From assembly GCA_902796045.1 (NCBI GenBank), contig CADBNQ010000136.1:1-18335 (forward strand): 18,335 nucleotides of DNA, read 5' to 3'. Below, one piece after another: positions 6,860 to 15,786 of this stretch. Position 1 is the first letter of the stretch, and each line of letters starts with the position of its first letter. Made by a program: the position numbers and the translations under genes. The notes under the pieces were generated by a model, which made no database searches, was not told where the DNA came from, and saw nothing but the letters and a program-made list of their open reading frames with translations. This stretch comes from an uncultured Lachnospiraceae bacterium. GTDB lineage: Bacteria; Bacillota; Clostridia; Lachnospirales; Lachnospiraceae.

Positions 6860-8365
6860 ATGGATCTGATTTACAGAAGCACCAGGGATAAAAATGAGAC
6901 AGCGACCGCTTCTGAGGCGATTCTCAGGGGACTGGCAGGTCAGGGCGGCCTGTATGTGCCGGACAGGATTCCGAAGCTTGAGGGCTCTTTGACCCGCCTG
7001 TCAAAGATGAGCTATCAGGAAATCGCCTATGAGGTTATGAAACTGTATCTGACTGATTTTACGGAGGATGAACTCAGGTATTGTATTGACAGTGCTTATG
7101 ATGAGAAGTTTGACACGCCCTCCATCGCGGAGCTTGTGAAGAAGGATAACGCCTGGTATCTTGAGCTCTTTCACGGAGCCACGATTGCCTTTAAGGATAT
7201 GGCCCTGTCCATCCTTCCCTATCTCCTGACTACCAGTGCGAAAAAGAACAACATCAGCAATGAGATTGTGATCCTGACTGCCACCTCCGGTGATACCGGC
7301 AAGGCGGCTCTGGCCGGCTTTGCCGATGTAGAAGGGACCAGTATCATCGTGTTTTATCCTAAGGACGGCGTCAGTCCCATCCAGGAAAGGCAGATGGTCA
7401 CACAGCGGGGAGATAATACCCATGTGATAGGGATCAGGGGGAATTTTGACGATGCCCAGACCGGCGTTAAAAAGATGTTTTCAGATCCTGAGCTTGCCAG
7501 GGAACTGGATGCGGCAGGATACCAGTTTTCCTCGGCCAATTCTATCAATATAGGCCGTCTGGTTCCCCAGATCGTCTACTATGTGTATACTTATGCGAAT
7601 CTGCTCTCCCGCGGAGAGATCAAAGAAGGGGAGAGGATCAATTTTGTGGTACCCACAGGCAACTTCGGCAATATACTGGCAGCCTGGTATGCGAAAAAGA
7701 TGGGTCTGCCGGTGGCAAAGCTGATCTGTGCCTCCAATGAAAACAAGGTCCTTTTTGACTTTTTCAGAACAGGATGCTATGACAGGAACAGAAAGTTCAT
7801 ACTTACATCCTCTCCTTCCATGGATATCCTGATTTCCAGCAATCTGGAGAGACTGATTTATGAGGCTGCTGGCAGAGATGCTGAAAAGAACCTGGCGTTC
7901 ATGAAACAGCTGTCTGACCAGGGAAGCTACACAGTGACCGAAGAGATGAAAGAGGCCTTTTCCGATTTTTATGGCAATTATGCCAGTGAAGAGGAGACAG
8001 CTGACCGGATCAGGGACCTGTATGAGAAAACAGGCTATATCATAGATACCCATACAGCAGTAGCCTCTGCAGTCTACAATAAGTATCTGGAGGAGACGGG
8101 TGATACCACCAGGACCGTGATCGCATCTACAGCCAGTCCTTATAAGTTTACCAGAAGTGTGATGCAGGCTGTTGAACCGTCATTGAGCGGTCAGAGCGAT
8201 TTTGAACTTGTCGACCAGCTGTACCGTCTGTCAGGGGTGAAGATTCCGGCTGCGATTGAAGATATCCGGACTGCCCCGGTTCTCCATGACACAGTATGTG
8301 ATAAAGAAGACATGTGCAGTGAAGTAAAAAGAGCCTGTGGAATTATTGACACCATTCATGTATGA
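6860..8365 (+). CDS. thrC: Threonine synthase
   Basis: A 501-residue PLP enzyme of fold type II that converts O-phosphohomoserine to threonine and phosphate, the last step of threonine synthesis. The N-terminal region (YRSTRD, ILRGLAGQGGLYVP) and the mid-region are typical of the long E. coli/yeast-type enzymes. The PLP-binding Lys is K112 in HGATIAFKDMAL, and the phosphate-binding loop TATSGDTGKAAL follows at about 139-151. Further conserved blocks are NSINIGRLVPQIVYY and VPTGNFGNILAAWYAKKMG. The start ATG is preceded by AGGAGG with good spacing. It is monocistronic or read through into rpoD; no other threonine-pathway gene (hom, thrB) is adjacent. Its last codons contain the rpoD promoter, so its 3' end carries two functions. 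Confidence 0.96.
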   Translation: MDLIYRSTRDKNETATASEAILRGLAGQGGLYVPDRIPKLEGSLTRLSKMSYQEIAYEVMKLYLTDFTEDELRYCIDSAYDEKFDTPSIAELVKKDNAWYLELFHGATIAFKDMALSILPYLLTTSAKKNNISNEIVILTATSGDTGKAALAGFADVEGTSIIVFYPKDGVSPIQERQMVTQRGDNTHVIGIRGNFDDAQTGVKKMFSDPELARELDAAGYQFSSANSINIGRLVPQIVYYVYTYANLLSRGEIKEGERINFVVPTGNFGNILAAWYAKKMGLPVAKLICASNENKVLFDFFRTGCYDRNRKFILTSSPSMDILISSNLERLIYEAAGRDAEKNLAFMKQLSDQGSYTVTEEMKEAFSDFYGNYASEEETADRIRDLYEKTGYIIDTHTAVASAVYNKYLEETGDTTRTVIASTASPYKFTRSVMQAVEPSLSGQSDFELVDQLYRLSGVKIPAAIEDIRTAPVLHDTVCDKEDMCSEVKRACGIIDTIHV

Positions 8366-8374
8366 GAGTATAAT
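8346..8374 (+). promoter_or_regulatory. Perfect consensus sigma-A promoter for rpoD, inside thrC
   Basis: TTGACA at 8346-8351 and TATAAT at 8369-8374 are separated by exactly 17 bases, matching both consensus hexamers in full. The -35 box and most of the spacer lie within the last codons of thrC (stop at 8363-8365). Transcription would begin near 8381, giving a leader of about 54 nt before the rpoD ATG. It would place the housekeeping sigma factor under its own holoenzyme. Confidence 0.85.
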
Positions 8375-8434
8375 AAAAAGGATAGCGTTTGGTGCCTTGA
8401 TAAAGGATTTTAATTTAGAATCAGGAGAACGTAC

Positions 8435-9535
8435 ATGGATGATGAAAGATTAAAGTTTTCTAATTTAATGGAGTCACTGCTCAAGCAGGCACATCAGAAT
8501 AAGAATGTGCTGGAGTATAAGGACATCAACGATGTTTTTAAGGATGTTGAGCTTACTCCTGAGAAGTTTGAATGGATTCTGGATTATTTTGAGAAACAGG
8601 GAGTTGATGTCCTGAATACTTCCGAATCGGAGGAGGATGACGATTTCATTGATGATGATACTGAAGAAGTCGAGCTCATCGATGATACGGATATCCTTGA
8701 AGGAGTCAGCCTGGAAGACCCGGTCCGCATGTATCTGAAGGAGATCGGTAATATACCGCTCCTGACTGCGGAAGAAGAAGTCTTTCTGGCTCAGAGGATC
8801 GAGAAGGGGGATGAGCAGGCCAGGAAGCAGCTGATCGAGGCCAACCTCCGTCTGGTCGTCAGTATTGCCAAGAAATATGTGGGGCGGGGTATGTCCTTCC
8901 TCGACCTCATTCAGGAAGGTAATATGGGCCTGATGAAAGCTGTCGAGAAGTTTGATTATAAGAAGGGCAACAAGTTCAGTACATATTCCACCTGGTGGAT
9001 CCGCCAGGCGATTACCAGAGGGATCGCAGATACAGCCAAGACGATCCGCGTACCGGTGCATATGGTTGAGACCATCAACAAGACACTGCGAACTTCGAGG
9101 ATGCTTCTGCAGGAACTCGGCCGGGAACCCACCAATGACGAGATCGCCAAAAAGATGAATATGCCGGTCTCTAAGATTGACGAGATATTAAAAACATCTA
9201 AAGATCCGGTTTCCCTTGATACTCCGATCGGGGAAGAGGAAGACAGCCAGCTGGGTGATTTCATCGAAGATGAATCCCTTCTTTCCCCCGTTGATTCCGC
9301 CTCTTTTTCCATGTTAAAGGAAGAACTGAATGAGGCCATGGAATCCCTGACTGAACGGGAACGTAATGTCATCAAGCTCCGTTTCGGACTGGATGATGGC
9401 AAGACCCGCACTTTGGAGGAAGTAGGACGGGAGTTCAATGTCACCAGGGAGCGTATAAGACAGATCGAAGCCAAGGCGCTTCGCAAGCTGCGTCATCCCA
9501 GCAGGAGCCGGAAGCTGAAAGATTTCCTGGAGTAG
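8435..9535 (+). CDS. rpoD: RNA polymerase housekeeping sigma factor (SigA/RpoD)
   Basis: A 366-residue primary sigma factor, the length of the Firmicute SigA form that lacks the long non-conserved insertion of enterobacterial RpoD. Regions in order: a short region 1.1 (about 1-62) followed by a very acidic tract (63-88); region 1.2 from DPVRMYLKEIG (95-105); region 2 with NLRLVVSIAKKY, DLIQEGNMGLMKAVEKFD and the -10-recognition segment FSTYSTWWIRQAI (181-193); region 3 (about 205-270); and region 4.2 with the helix-turn-helix TLEEVGREFNVTRERIRQIE (326-345), which reads the -35 box. The ATG is preceded by AGGAG. The primase gene dnaG, the usual upstream partner of rpoD in Firmicutes, is absent here; thrC takes that place. 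Transcription ends at the strong hairpin at 9566-9604. Confidence 0.98.
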   Translation: MDDERLKFSNLMESLLKQAHQNKNVLEYKDINDVFKDVELTPEKFEWILDYFEKQGVDVLNTSESEEDDDFIDDDTEEVELIDDTDILEGVSLEDPVRMYLKEIGNIPLLTAEEEVFLAQRIEKGDEQARKQLIEANLRLVVSIAKKYVGRGMSFLDLIQEGNMGLMKAVEKFDYKKGNKFSTYSTWWIRQAITRGIADTAKTIRVPVHMVETINKTLRTSRMLLQELGREPTNDEIAKKMNMPVSKIDEILKTSKDPVSLDTPIGEEEDSQLGDFIEDESLLSPVDSASFSMLKEELNEAMESLTERERNVIKLRFGLDDGKTRTLEEVGREFNVTRERIRQIEAKALRKLRHPSRSRKLKDFLE

Positions 9536-9560
9536 GAACCGGTCTGCGGCAGCGGACGAA

Positions 9561-9588
9561 TTGATACCCCATGCGGCATGTTTTGAAT
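9561..9588 (+). promoter_or_regulatory. Possible polC promoter overlapping the terminator
   Basis: TTGATA (9561-9566) and TTGAAT (9583-9588), 16 bases apart, form a moderate sigma-A match lying within the terminator hairpin. A transcript starting near 9595 would contain only the tail of the second arm and so could not be terminated by it. The -10 box is a weak match, so this stays tentative. Confidence 0.3.
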
Positions 9589-9604
9589 GCTGCGTGGGGT
9601 TTTT
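9566..9604 (+). terminator. Intrinsic terminator after rpoD
   Basis: A 14-bp stem (9566-9579 with 9587-9600), fully paired if two G-U wobbles are counted, has a 7-base loop GTTTTGA and runs into TTTTT (9600-9604). It lies 30 bases after the rpoD stop and ends 19 bases before the polC start codon. Confidence 0.85.
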
Positions 9605-9623
9605 CAGCTAATGAGAGGAGAAT

Positions 9624-12600
9624 ATGTCTATGAGCAGCAGGCAGACTTTTTTTGAAGTATTTCCTGATTTCCGGACCAGTGAAGAACTGCAGTATACTTT
9701 ATCAGATATGATCGTGACAAAAGTGGTGATGCGGCAGCAGGACCGGCGCCTGACCATTCATCTTAGAGGAGATCATGTCCTTGGGAAGAAGCTGGTCAAC
9801 AAAATTGCCTATGATCTGAAGAACCAGCTGTTTGGAAACACAGCGGTTTTTGTGGTGATAGACGATACCTACGAGCTTTCTCCTCTGTATACCCTGGAAC
9901 GTCTCACCAAAGATTACTGGCCCAGCATTCTGTACGAGATCAGACAGATGGGCCAGATCGAGTACAATCTTGTCCGAAACTGTGAATGGGGTTTCCGAGG
10001 GAACATCCTGACCCTCCTGCTTGAGGACAGCTTTCTGGCAAGAAGAAAATCAGCCTTATTAAAAGAGTATTTTGAGAACCTTTATGCTCATCGGTTCGGC
10101 CGGGAGATACACATTGGCTTCAATTATACAGAAGATGCTAAAAATGCTTTTTACCGGGCCAGAGAGCACCAGCTTAACCAGGAAGTGGATCTGGTGATGG
10201 AACGGATTCACAGGCAGGAGGAAGAAAAAAAGAACAGGTCCGGCTCAGGAGAAGAAGAGCAGGGGACCAGAAAGACAGGAGGCTATCATCCTGCCAACTT
10301 CTTTGAAGAAAGAGCCAGGCGTCAGGAGTTTTCAGGCAGACGCCGTCCTCCGAAAGATCCCGATGTGATCTATGGGAGGGACTGTGATGGGGAGGTCATT
10401 CCCATTAAGGAGATCATCGATGAGATCGGTCAGGTGGTGGTAAGGGGGAAGATCATCCGGCTTGAGACCCGTGAGATCAGATCCGAGAGGAGCATTATTA
10501 CTTTTGTCATCACTGACTACACGGATTCCATCAGCGGCAAGGTATTCCTGAAAAATGACCAGGTGCCGGATTTTCTTGCTGATTTCCAGAAAGGCAGGTG
10601 CTATAAGATCAAAGCCCTGCCTAAAAATGACACCTACGAACATGACCTGTCTCTGACTTCCATCGGAGGAATCAAGCCTGTCCCGGATATATCTGAACGG
10701 AGAATGGACAGGAGTCTCGATAAGAGAGTAGAGCTCCACCTGCACACGGTGATGAGTGATATGGACAGTGTTGTGGATATCCCTGAGATGATCAGGACAG
10801 CCAGGGATTGGGGACACAAGGCAGTGGCCATCACTGACCACGGTGTCCTGCAGGCATTTCCCATAGCAGCCCACTGCCTGAAAAAAGATGATCCCTTAAA
10901 GATCCTGTATGGCGTTGAAGGGTATTTTGTAGATGACCTGAAGAATATTGTCACCGGTGCCAAAGGACAGAGCCTGATGGATGACTTTGTGGTTTTTGAC
11001 CTGGAGACGACAGGTTTCTCTCCGATTCATGATGAGATCATTGAAATCGGGGCAGTAAAGGTCAGCGGGGGCAAAGTCTGCGATCATTACAGCACATTCA
11101 TCAACCCAGGATGTCCTGTTCCCCGCAGGATCACAGACCTGACGGGGATAGATGACAGCATGGTAAAAGATGCCCCTGGTCCTGACCGGGTCCTGCCGGA
11201 CTTCCTGGAATTCTGCCGGGGATGCAGCCTGGTGGCCCACAATGCGGAATTTGATGTCAGTTTTGTGGAGGAGAAAGCTGCAGGGCTGGGCTGTGAGACA
11301 GATTTTACAGTGCTGGACACGGTTCAGATGGCCAGACTCCTGCTGACCGGGCTGAACAGGTTTAAGCTCAATACCGTGTGCAAGCACCTGGGCATCAAGC
11401 AGGAGCACCACCACAGAGCTGTGGACGATGCCAGAGTCACGGCGGAAGTCTTTATCCGTTTTATCGAGATGCTGGCTGACCGGCACATCACGACCCTTGC
11501 GGAGCTGAATGACCTGGGGGCTTCCTCCCCCGAACTGATTCGTAAATCCATGACCTGGCACGGCATCATCCTTGTCGCAAATGAGACCGGACGGATTAAC
11601 CTCAACCGGCTGGTTTCCGAATCGCATCTGAAGTATTTTAACCGGAGACCGAGGATCCCCAAGAGTCTGATTGAGAAATATCGTGAAGGTCTGATCCTGG
11701 GATCTGCCTGTGAAGCCGGAGAATTGTTTCAGGCTGTTATAAGGGGGAAGAGTGAGGAGGAGATCGCCAGGATCGTCCGTTTTTATGATTATCTGGAGAT
11801 CCAGCCTGTCAGCAACAACCGTTTTATGATCGAGAGTGACAAGTATGACGCAAAAAGTGAGGAAGACCTGCGGGATTATAACCGCCGGATCGTAGAGCTT
11901 GGAGAAAAATACGGGAAGCCTGTTGTGGCAACGGGCGATGTCCATTTCTTAAACCCCGAGGATGAGCTTTATCGCAGGATCCTCCAGGCCGGCAAAGGGT
12001 TTGCCGACGCGGACCGCCAGGCAGAGCTTTATTTCAGGACCACAGAAGAAATGCTTGCCGAGTTTTCCTATCTGGGAGAAGAAAAAGCCTTTGAGGTGGT
12101 GGTGACCAATACCAACAAGATCGCCGACAGTATTGAAAGGATTTCTCCCGTCTATCCGGATAAGTGCCCGCCTGTGATCCCGGATTCTGACAAGACCCTG
12201 ACTGACATCTGCTACAAAAAGGCCCATGAAATATACGGACCTGACCTGCCTGAGATTGTAGAGGAGAGGCTGAACAGAGAGCTGCATTCCATTATTTCCA
12301 ATGGATTTGCTGTCATGTATATCATAGCCCAGAAGCTGGTGTGGGATTCCAATGAACATGGCTATCTTGTAGGTTCCAGGGGGTCTGTGGGATCGTCCTT
12401 TGTGGCGACCATGTCCGGTATCACCGAGGTTAATCCCCTGCCCGCCCACTACATCTGCCCTTCCTGTTATTTTGTGGACTTCGATTCGGAGCATGTGAAG
12501 CCATATACCAAAATGGGTATGTCCGGCTGCGATATGCCTGACAGGGCATGCCCCCGCTGCGGAGCCATGCTCAAGAAAGAGGGCCATGATATACCTTTTG

Positions 12601-14081
12601 AGACCTTCCTTGGATTTAAGGGGAACAAGGAACCGGATATCGACCTGAATTTTTCCGGAGAATATCAGGGTAAGGCCCACAAATACGTTGAGGTGATTTT
12701 TGGTGAAGGCAAAGCCTTCCGCGCGGGAACCATCGGCACTGTCGCTGAGAAGACAGCCTATGGATATGTGATGAAATACTTTGAGGAGAGGGGTATCCAC
12801 AAAAGGCGGTGCGAGATTGACCGGATCGCGGCAGGCTGTACAGGGGTAAAGAGGACGACCGGACAGCATCCGGGCGGGATCATAGTGGTTCCCCATGAGC
12901 ATGACATTTATGAGTTCACTGCCATACAGCATCCTGCCAATGATGTAAATACCGATATCGTCACGACACATTTTGAGTACCATTCGATAGACCATAATCT
13001 TCTGAAGCTTGATATCCTGGGGCATGATGACCCTACCATGATCCGCAGGCTGGAAGACCTGACCGGCGTCGATGCCAGGACGATTCCTCTCGATGATCCG
13101 AACGTCATGGCCCTCTTTCACGGTACTTCGATCATGGGGATCACGCCGGAGGATATCGGGGGTGTGGAGCTTGGCTCCATGGGTGTACCGGAGTTTGGAA
13201 CCGATTTTGTCATGCAGATGCTGAAGGATACAAACCCGAAATCCTTCTCAGACCTGGTCCGGATTTCCGGCCTGTCCCACGGAACAGACGTGTGGCTGGG
13301 CAATGCCCAGACACTGATAGAGAACGGCCAGGCTGAGATATCCACGGCCATATGCTGTCGTGATGATATCATGACCTACCTGATCAATATGGGGCTGGAT
13401 AAAGAACTCTCCTTCACCATCATGGAGTCTGTGAGGAAGGGAAGAGGGCTGAAGCCAGACTGGGAAGAGGAGATGCTTGCCCATGGGGTTCCGGACTGGT
13501 ATATCTGGTCCTGCAAAAAGATCAAGTACATGTTCCCCAAGGCTCATGCAGCGGCCTATGTCATGATGGGATGGAGGGTTGCCTGGTATAAGGTATATTA
13601 TCCTGTGGCCTATTATGCCGCCTTCTTCTCTATCAGAGCCTCTGCCTTTTCCTATGAGATTATGTGCCGTGGACCGGAGATACTGGAGGAGGCGCTTTCT
13701 GAGCTGCAGAGGATGCCTAAGGAGCGGCAGACCAAGAAAGATCAGGATACGATCAGGGATGGACGAATTGCCCGGGAAATGTATGCCCGGGGGATCAGCT
13801 TTGTCCCCATTGATATCTACAAGGCTAAAGCCAGAGAGTGTATCATTATTGACGAAACCCATATCATGCCGCCTATCTCCAGTGTCGAGGGCCTTGGGGA
13901 TAAGGCCTGCGAGCAGGTGGAGGAGGCTGCCCGATCCGGGCCCTTTACCTCTCTGGACAGCTTCAGAGAACTGGCCAGGGTCAACAAGACCAGTGTGGAC
14001 AAGATGGTGGAGCTTGGGATCCTGGAAGGACTGCCTGAGAGTGATCAGCTGACCTTTGATTTCTTCCTCTCAGACCAGTGA
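9624..14081 (+). CDS. polC: DNA polymerase III alpha subunit, PolC type
   Basis: The Gram-positive replicative polymerase with built-in proofreading; 1485 residues against about 1440 in Bacillus. Domains in order: an N-terminal region (1-190); a charged linker (about 195-245); an OB-fold domain (about 265-350); the first PHP half with HLHT (372-375) and ITDHG; a DEDDh 3'-5' exonuclease inserted in it with FDLETTG (D459, E461), AHNAEFD and HRAVDDA (H597, D601); the second PHP half (about 640-790); a zinc-cysteine cluster with C945, C948, C976 and C979; the catalytic palm Asp pair in PDIDLNF (D1005, D1007) and the third Asp in KLDILGHDD (D1130), with spacing as in known PolC; and a C-terminal fingers/duplex-binding region. 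GAGAGGAG precedes two candidate ATGs, 9624 and 9630; the spacing slightly favours the second. No neighbouring dxr/ispG genes, its common partners, are seen. Confidence 0.98.
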   Translation: MSMSSRQTFFEVFPDFRTSEELQYTLSDMIVTKVVMRQQDRRLTIHLRGDHVLGKKLVNKIAYDLKNQLFGNTAVFVVIDDTYELSPLYTLERLTKDYWPSILYEIRQMGQIEYNLVRNCEWGFRGNILTLLLEDSFLARRKSALLKEYFENLYAHRFGREIHIGFNYTEDAKNAFYRAREHQLNQEVDLVMERIHRQEEEKKNRSGSGEEEQGTRKTGGYHPANFFEERARRQEFSGRRRPPKDPDVIYGRDCDGEVIPIKEIIDEIGQVVVRGKIIRLETREIRSERSIITFVITDYTDSISGKVFLKNDQVPDFLADFQKGRCYKIKALPKNDTYEHDLSLTSIGGIKPVPDISERRMDRSLDKRVELHLHTVMSDMDSVVDIPEMIRTARDWGHKAVAITDHGVLQAFPIAAHCLKKDDPLKILYGVEGYFVDDLKNIVTGAKGQSLMDDFVVFDLETTGFSPIHDEIIEIGAVKVSGGKVCDHYSTFINPGCPVPRRITDLTGIDDSMVKDAPGPDRVLPDFLEFCRGCSLVAHNAEFDVSFVEEKAAGLGCETDFTVLDTVQMARLLLTGLNRFKLNTVCKHLGIKQEHHHRAVDDARVTAEVFIRFIEMLADRHITTLAELNDLGASSPELIRKSMTWHGIILVANETGRINLNRLVSESHLKYFNRRPRIPKSLIEKYREGLILGSACEAGELFQAVIRGKSEEEIARIVRFYDYLEIQPVSNNRFMIESDKYDAKSEEDLRDYNRRIVELGEKYGKPVVATGDVHFLNPEDELYRRILQAGKGFADADRQAELYFRTTEEMLAEFSYLGEEKAFEVVVTNTNKIADSIERISPVYPDKCPPVIPDSDKTLTDICYKKAHEIYGPDLPEIVEERLNRELHSIISNGFAVMYIIAQKLVWDSNEHGYLVGSRGSVGSSFVATMSGITEVNPLPAHYICPSCYFVDFDSEHVKPYTKMGMSGCDMPDRACPRCGAMLKKEGHDIPFETFLGFKGNKEPDIDLNFSGEYQGKAHKYVEVIFGEGKAFRAGTIGTVAEKTAYGYVMKYFEERGIHKRRCEIDRIAAGCTGVKRTTGQHPGGIIVVPHEHDIYEFTAIQHPANDVNTDIVTTHFEYHSIDHNLLKLDILGHDDPTMIRRLEDLTGVDARTIPLDDPNVMALFHGTSIMGITPEDIGGVELGSMGVPEFGTDFVMQMLKDTNPKSFSDLVRISGLSHGTDVWLGNAQTLIENGQAEISTAICCRDDIMTYLINMGLDKELSFTIMESVRKGRGLKPDWEEEMLAHGVPDWYIWSCKKIKYMFPKAHAAAYVMMGWRVAWYKVYYPVAYYAAFFSIRASAFSYEIMCRGPEILEEALSELQRMPKERQTKKDQDTIRDGRIAREMYARGISFVPIDIYKAKARECIIIDETHIMPPISSVEGLGDKACEQVEEAARSGPFTSLDSFRELARVNKTSVDKMVELGILEGLPESDQLTFDFFLSDQ

Positions 14082-14106
14082 CCGGAGAGCCCCGGGAACT
14101 TTATTC

Positions 14107-14135
14107 GTGACAACAGGACCGTTTAATGGTATGAT
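14107..14135 (+). promoter_or_regulatory. Promoter of the 14159-18335 gene group
   Basis: GTGACA (14107-14112) and TATGAT (14130-14135) are separated by 17 bases, each one mismatch from consensus, 23 bases before the next start codon. It probably drives the five closely spaced genes that follow. The 77-base gap after polC shows no convincing terminator, so read-through is possible. Confidence 0.65.
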
Positions 14136-14158
14136 GGTTTAAATAAAGGAGGTCTGCT

Positions 14159-14647
14159 ATGGCATATATTAAGAATGCGAGACTGCTGGGCAATGCCTGG
14201 GCTGCTCCGGGGGCAGTCATTGTGGGCAATGTAACCATAGGTGATGAGAGCTCTGTATGGTATAACGCAGTGATCAGAGGAGATCAGGGGCAGATTGTCA
14301 TAGGGTCCGGCACCAACATACAGGACGGTGTGGTGGTGCACTGCTCTGTCGGCTTCCCCTGTCATATCGGCAACGGCGTGTCCATCGGCCATAACGCGGT
14401 CATCCATGGATGTACGATTGGTCATAATTCTCTGGTCGGCATGGGTGCTGTCATCATGAATGGCGCATCAGTAGGAGAAGACTGCATTATCGGGGCAGGA
14501 AGCCTGGTGACCAAAGGGATGGAGATACCGGATGGCATGCTTGCTCTGGGCAGTCCTGCCAGGGTGATCCGTCCTCTCACAGAAGAGGAGAAACGGGACA
14601 ACCAGACCAATGCCATTGCTTACATGATGATGAAAACAGTTCAGTGA
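14159..14647 (+). CDS. Gamma-carbonic-anhydrase-like hexapeptide-repeat protein
   Basis: A 162-residue left-handed beta-helix protein of the YrdA/PaaY/gamma-carbonic-anhydrase group. Hexapeptide repeats run from about residue 10 to 125, followed by a C-terminal helix (about 138-160). Three histidines fit the zinc site of the family: H61 in DGVVVHC, and H78 and H83 in IGHNAVIHG, with the 5-residue spacing of the archaeal Cam enzyme. The QDG motif before H61 is also typical. Members work as trimers with metal sites between subunits; many lack proven carbonic anhydrase activity, so the reaction is not certain. The start has AAAGGAGG upstream. It is first in a close-packed gene group; the link to its neighbours is not obvious. 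Confidence 0.9.
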   Translation: MAYIKNARLLGNAWAAPGAVIVGNVTIGDESSVWYNAVIRGDQGQIVIGSGTNIQDGVVVHCSVGFPCHIGNGVSIGHNAVIHGCTIGHNSLVGMGAVIMNGASVGEDCIIGAGSLVTKGMEIPDGMLALGSPARVIRPLTEEEKRDNQTNAIAYMMMKTVQ

Positions 14648-14685
14648 TCAGCAGCCCTTTACAGCGCGATAAGGAGGAGAAAAGG

Positions 14686-15756
14686 ATGTCCGATCAGGAG
14701 AGATTCGAAGAGCACACAAGGTCAGCTTCAGGAGGGAGAACAGTCTCGAACGGAAGCAATACTGTCAAGAGGAAGCGATACCAGGGATATGATGTCGAGA
14801 AGATTACCGGCAAAGCGTACAGGAAGAACAGACCATGGTTCTGGAAAGTTCTGACCTTTAGTTTCCTGGTCTCTCTGATTATCATTTCCGCTATTGCTGC
14901 TTATCTGGTGATGGGTGACAAGAAGCAGACAGACTATCTCACCGGCATGAATGAAGCCAATACCATGACTTCCCTGCTGGAAGGTCATAAGAATGTCACC
15001 ATCACAGAGAATTATTCCCATCTGTCAGACGAGAAAGACTATACACTCACCAGGCTGGTCACAAAAAGCAAGAGCGGCAACTATTACTCTTATCTCAAAA
15101 AAGAACAGGGAGATGATGTCTTTAAAGAGGTCATCAATGATAAGAAGCTTTACCGTTATGACGAGAGCTATCCGAGATATGTTGCCCTGGTCGCGGACAA
15201 TTATGAGAAGATCTGTGTTCCGGAGATTGAGGGCTGCGTATACCAGAATGACGGAAATGAAACGATCGAAGACCAGAAGGATAAAGGAGACATGGTCACG
15301 ATCAAAGCGTCCTCTATAGTAAAGGAAGGGGACAGGTATAATGTGATCTACGGTTTCGATCCGGGGTCAACCATTGAAAAAACGATCGTCATGGACAGGG
15401 AGTCCGGTATCGTAACATCTGAGACAGAGCAATGCGGAGATGAAGAGTTTTACAGTTATACAGTTGAATATGACGGTGAGACCAAGATTCCGAAATTCTT
15501 CGAAAAGATCAGAGATAAGAAAGAGACCAGAAAGTGCACGGTATACATGGACTATGGCAGCAAGAAGTCCAAGCTGTACACCTACGATGTGCCGAGAGAT
15601 GTCTATTTTACCGTGATGGACCAGGATGGCTATAAATGCTATTCAGACAGAGACTGTACCAGGGAGTTTTCAGAACTCCAGATTCAGATGCAGAATCCGG
15701 AGACCTCCATCAGTCTTTACATGAAGAAGGAAAAAGAGAAAGAAAAAGACAAATAA
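14686..15756 (+). CDS. Single-pass membrane protein with exported domain, function unknown
   Basis: A 356-residue protein I do not recognise. A polar, basic cytoplasmic N-terminus (1-50) is followed by one membrane helix at about 53-76 and an exported domain of some 280 residues. That domain has alternating short beta-like segments (KNVTITENY, YTLTRLVTKSKSGNYYSYL, DRYNVIYGF, FYSYTVEYDG) of the kind found in lipoprotein-carrier-like half-barrels, but no motif I can name. Cysteines are few, in a late C..C pair (YKCYSDRDC). The C-terminus is a run of Lys/Glu. The start is set at ATG 14686, which has AAGGAGGAG just upstream; an in-frame ATG at 14644 that overlaps the preceding gene lacks a ribosome binding site. 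It lies 38 bases after the preceding gene and 30 before the next, so it is probably co-transcribed. Confidence 0.85.
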   Translation: MSDQERFEEHTRSASGGRTVSNGSNTVKRKRYQGYDVEKITGKAYRKNRPWFWKVLTFSFLVSLIIISAIAAYLVMGDKKQTDYLTGMNEANTMTSLLEGHKNVTITENYSHLSDEKDYTLTRLVTKSKSGNYYSYLKKEQGDDVFKEVINDKKLYRYDESYPRYVALVADNYEKICVPEIEGCVYQNDGNETIEDQKDKGDMVTIKASSIVKEGDRYNVIYGFDPGSTIEKTIVMDRESGIVTSETEQCGDEEFYSYTVEYDGETKIPKFFEKIRDKKETRKCTVYMDYGSKKSKLYTYDVPRDVYFTVMDQDGYKCYSDRDCTREFSELQIQMQNPETSISLYMKKEKEKEKDK

Positions 15757-15786
15757 GATGACAGAAGCAGTCAAGAGGAGCAGCAG

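Noticed and set aside
11949..13121. A 390-codon open frame on the minus strand
   Set aside because: It is antisense to the most conserved part of polC; its length is explained by codon bias of the real gene, and the translation has no recognisable domain.
13579..14052. A 157-codon + strand open frame in another frame within polC
   Set aside because: polC is complete and uninterrupted across this stretch, and the alternative translation is Arg/Pro/Ser-rich as expected from a shifted frame.
14082..14106. GC-rich CCGG...CCGG pair after polC as a terminator
   Set aside because: Only four base pairs can form and there is no proper T-run after it.
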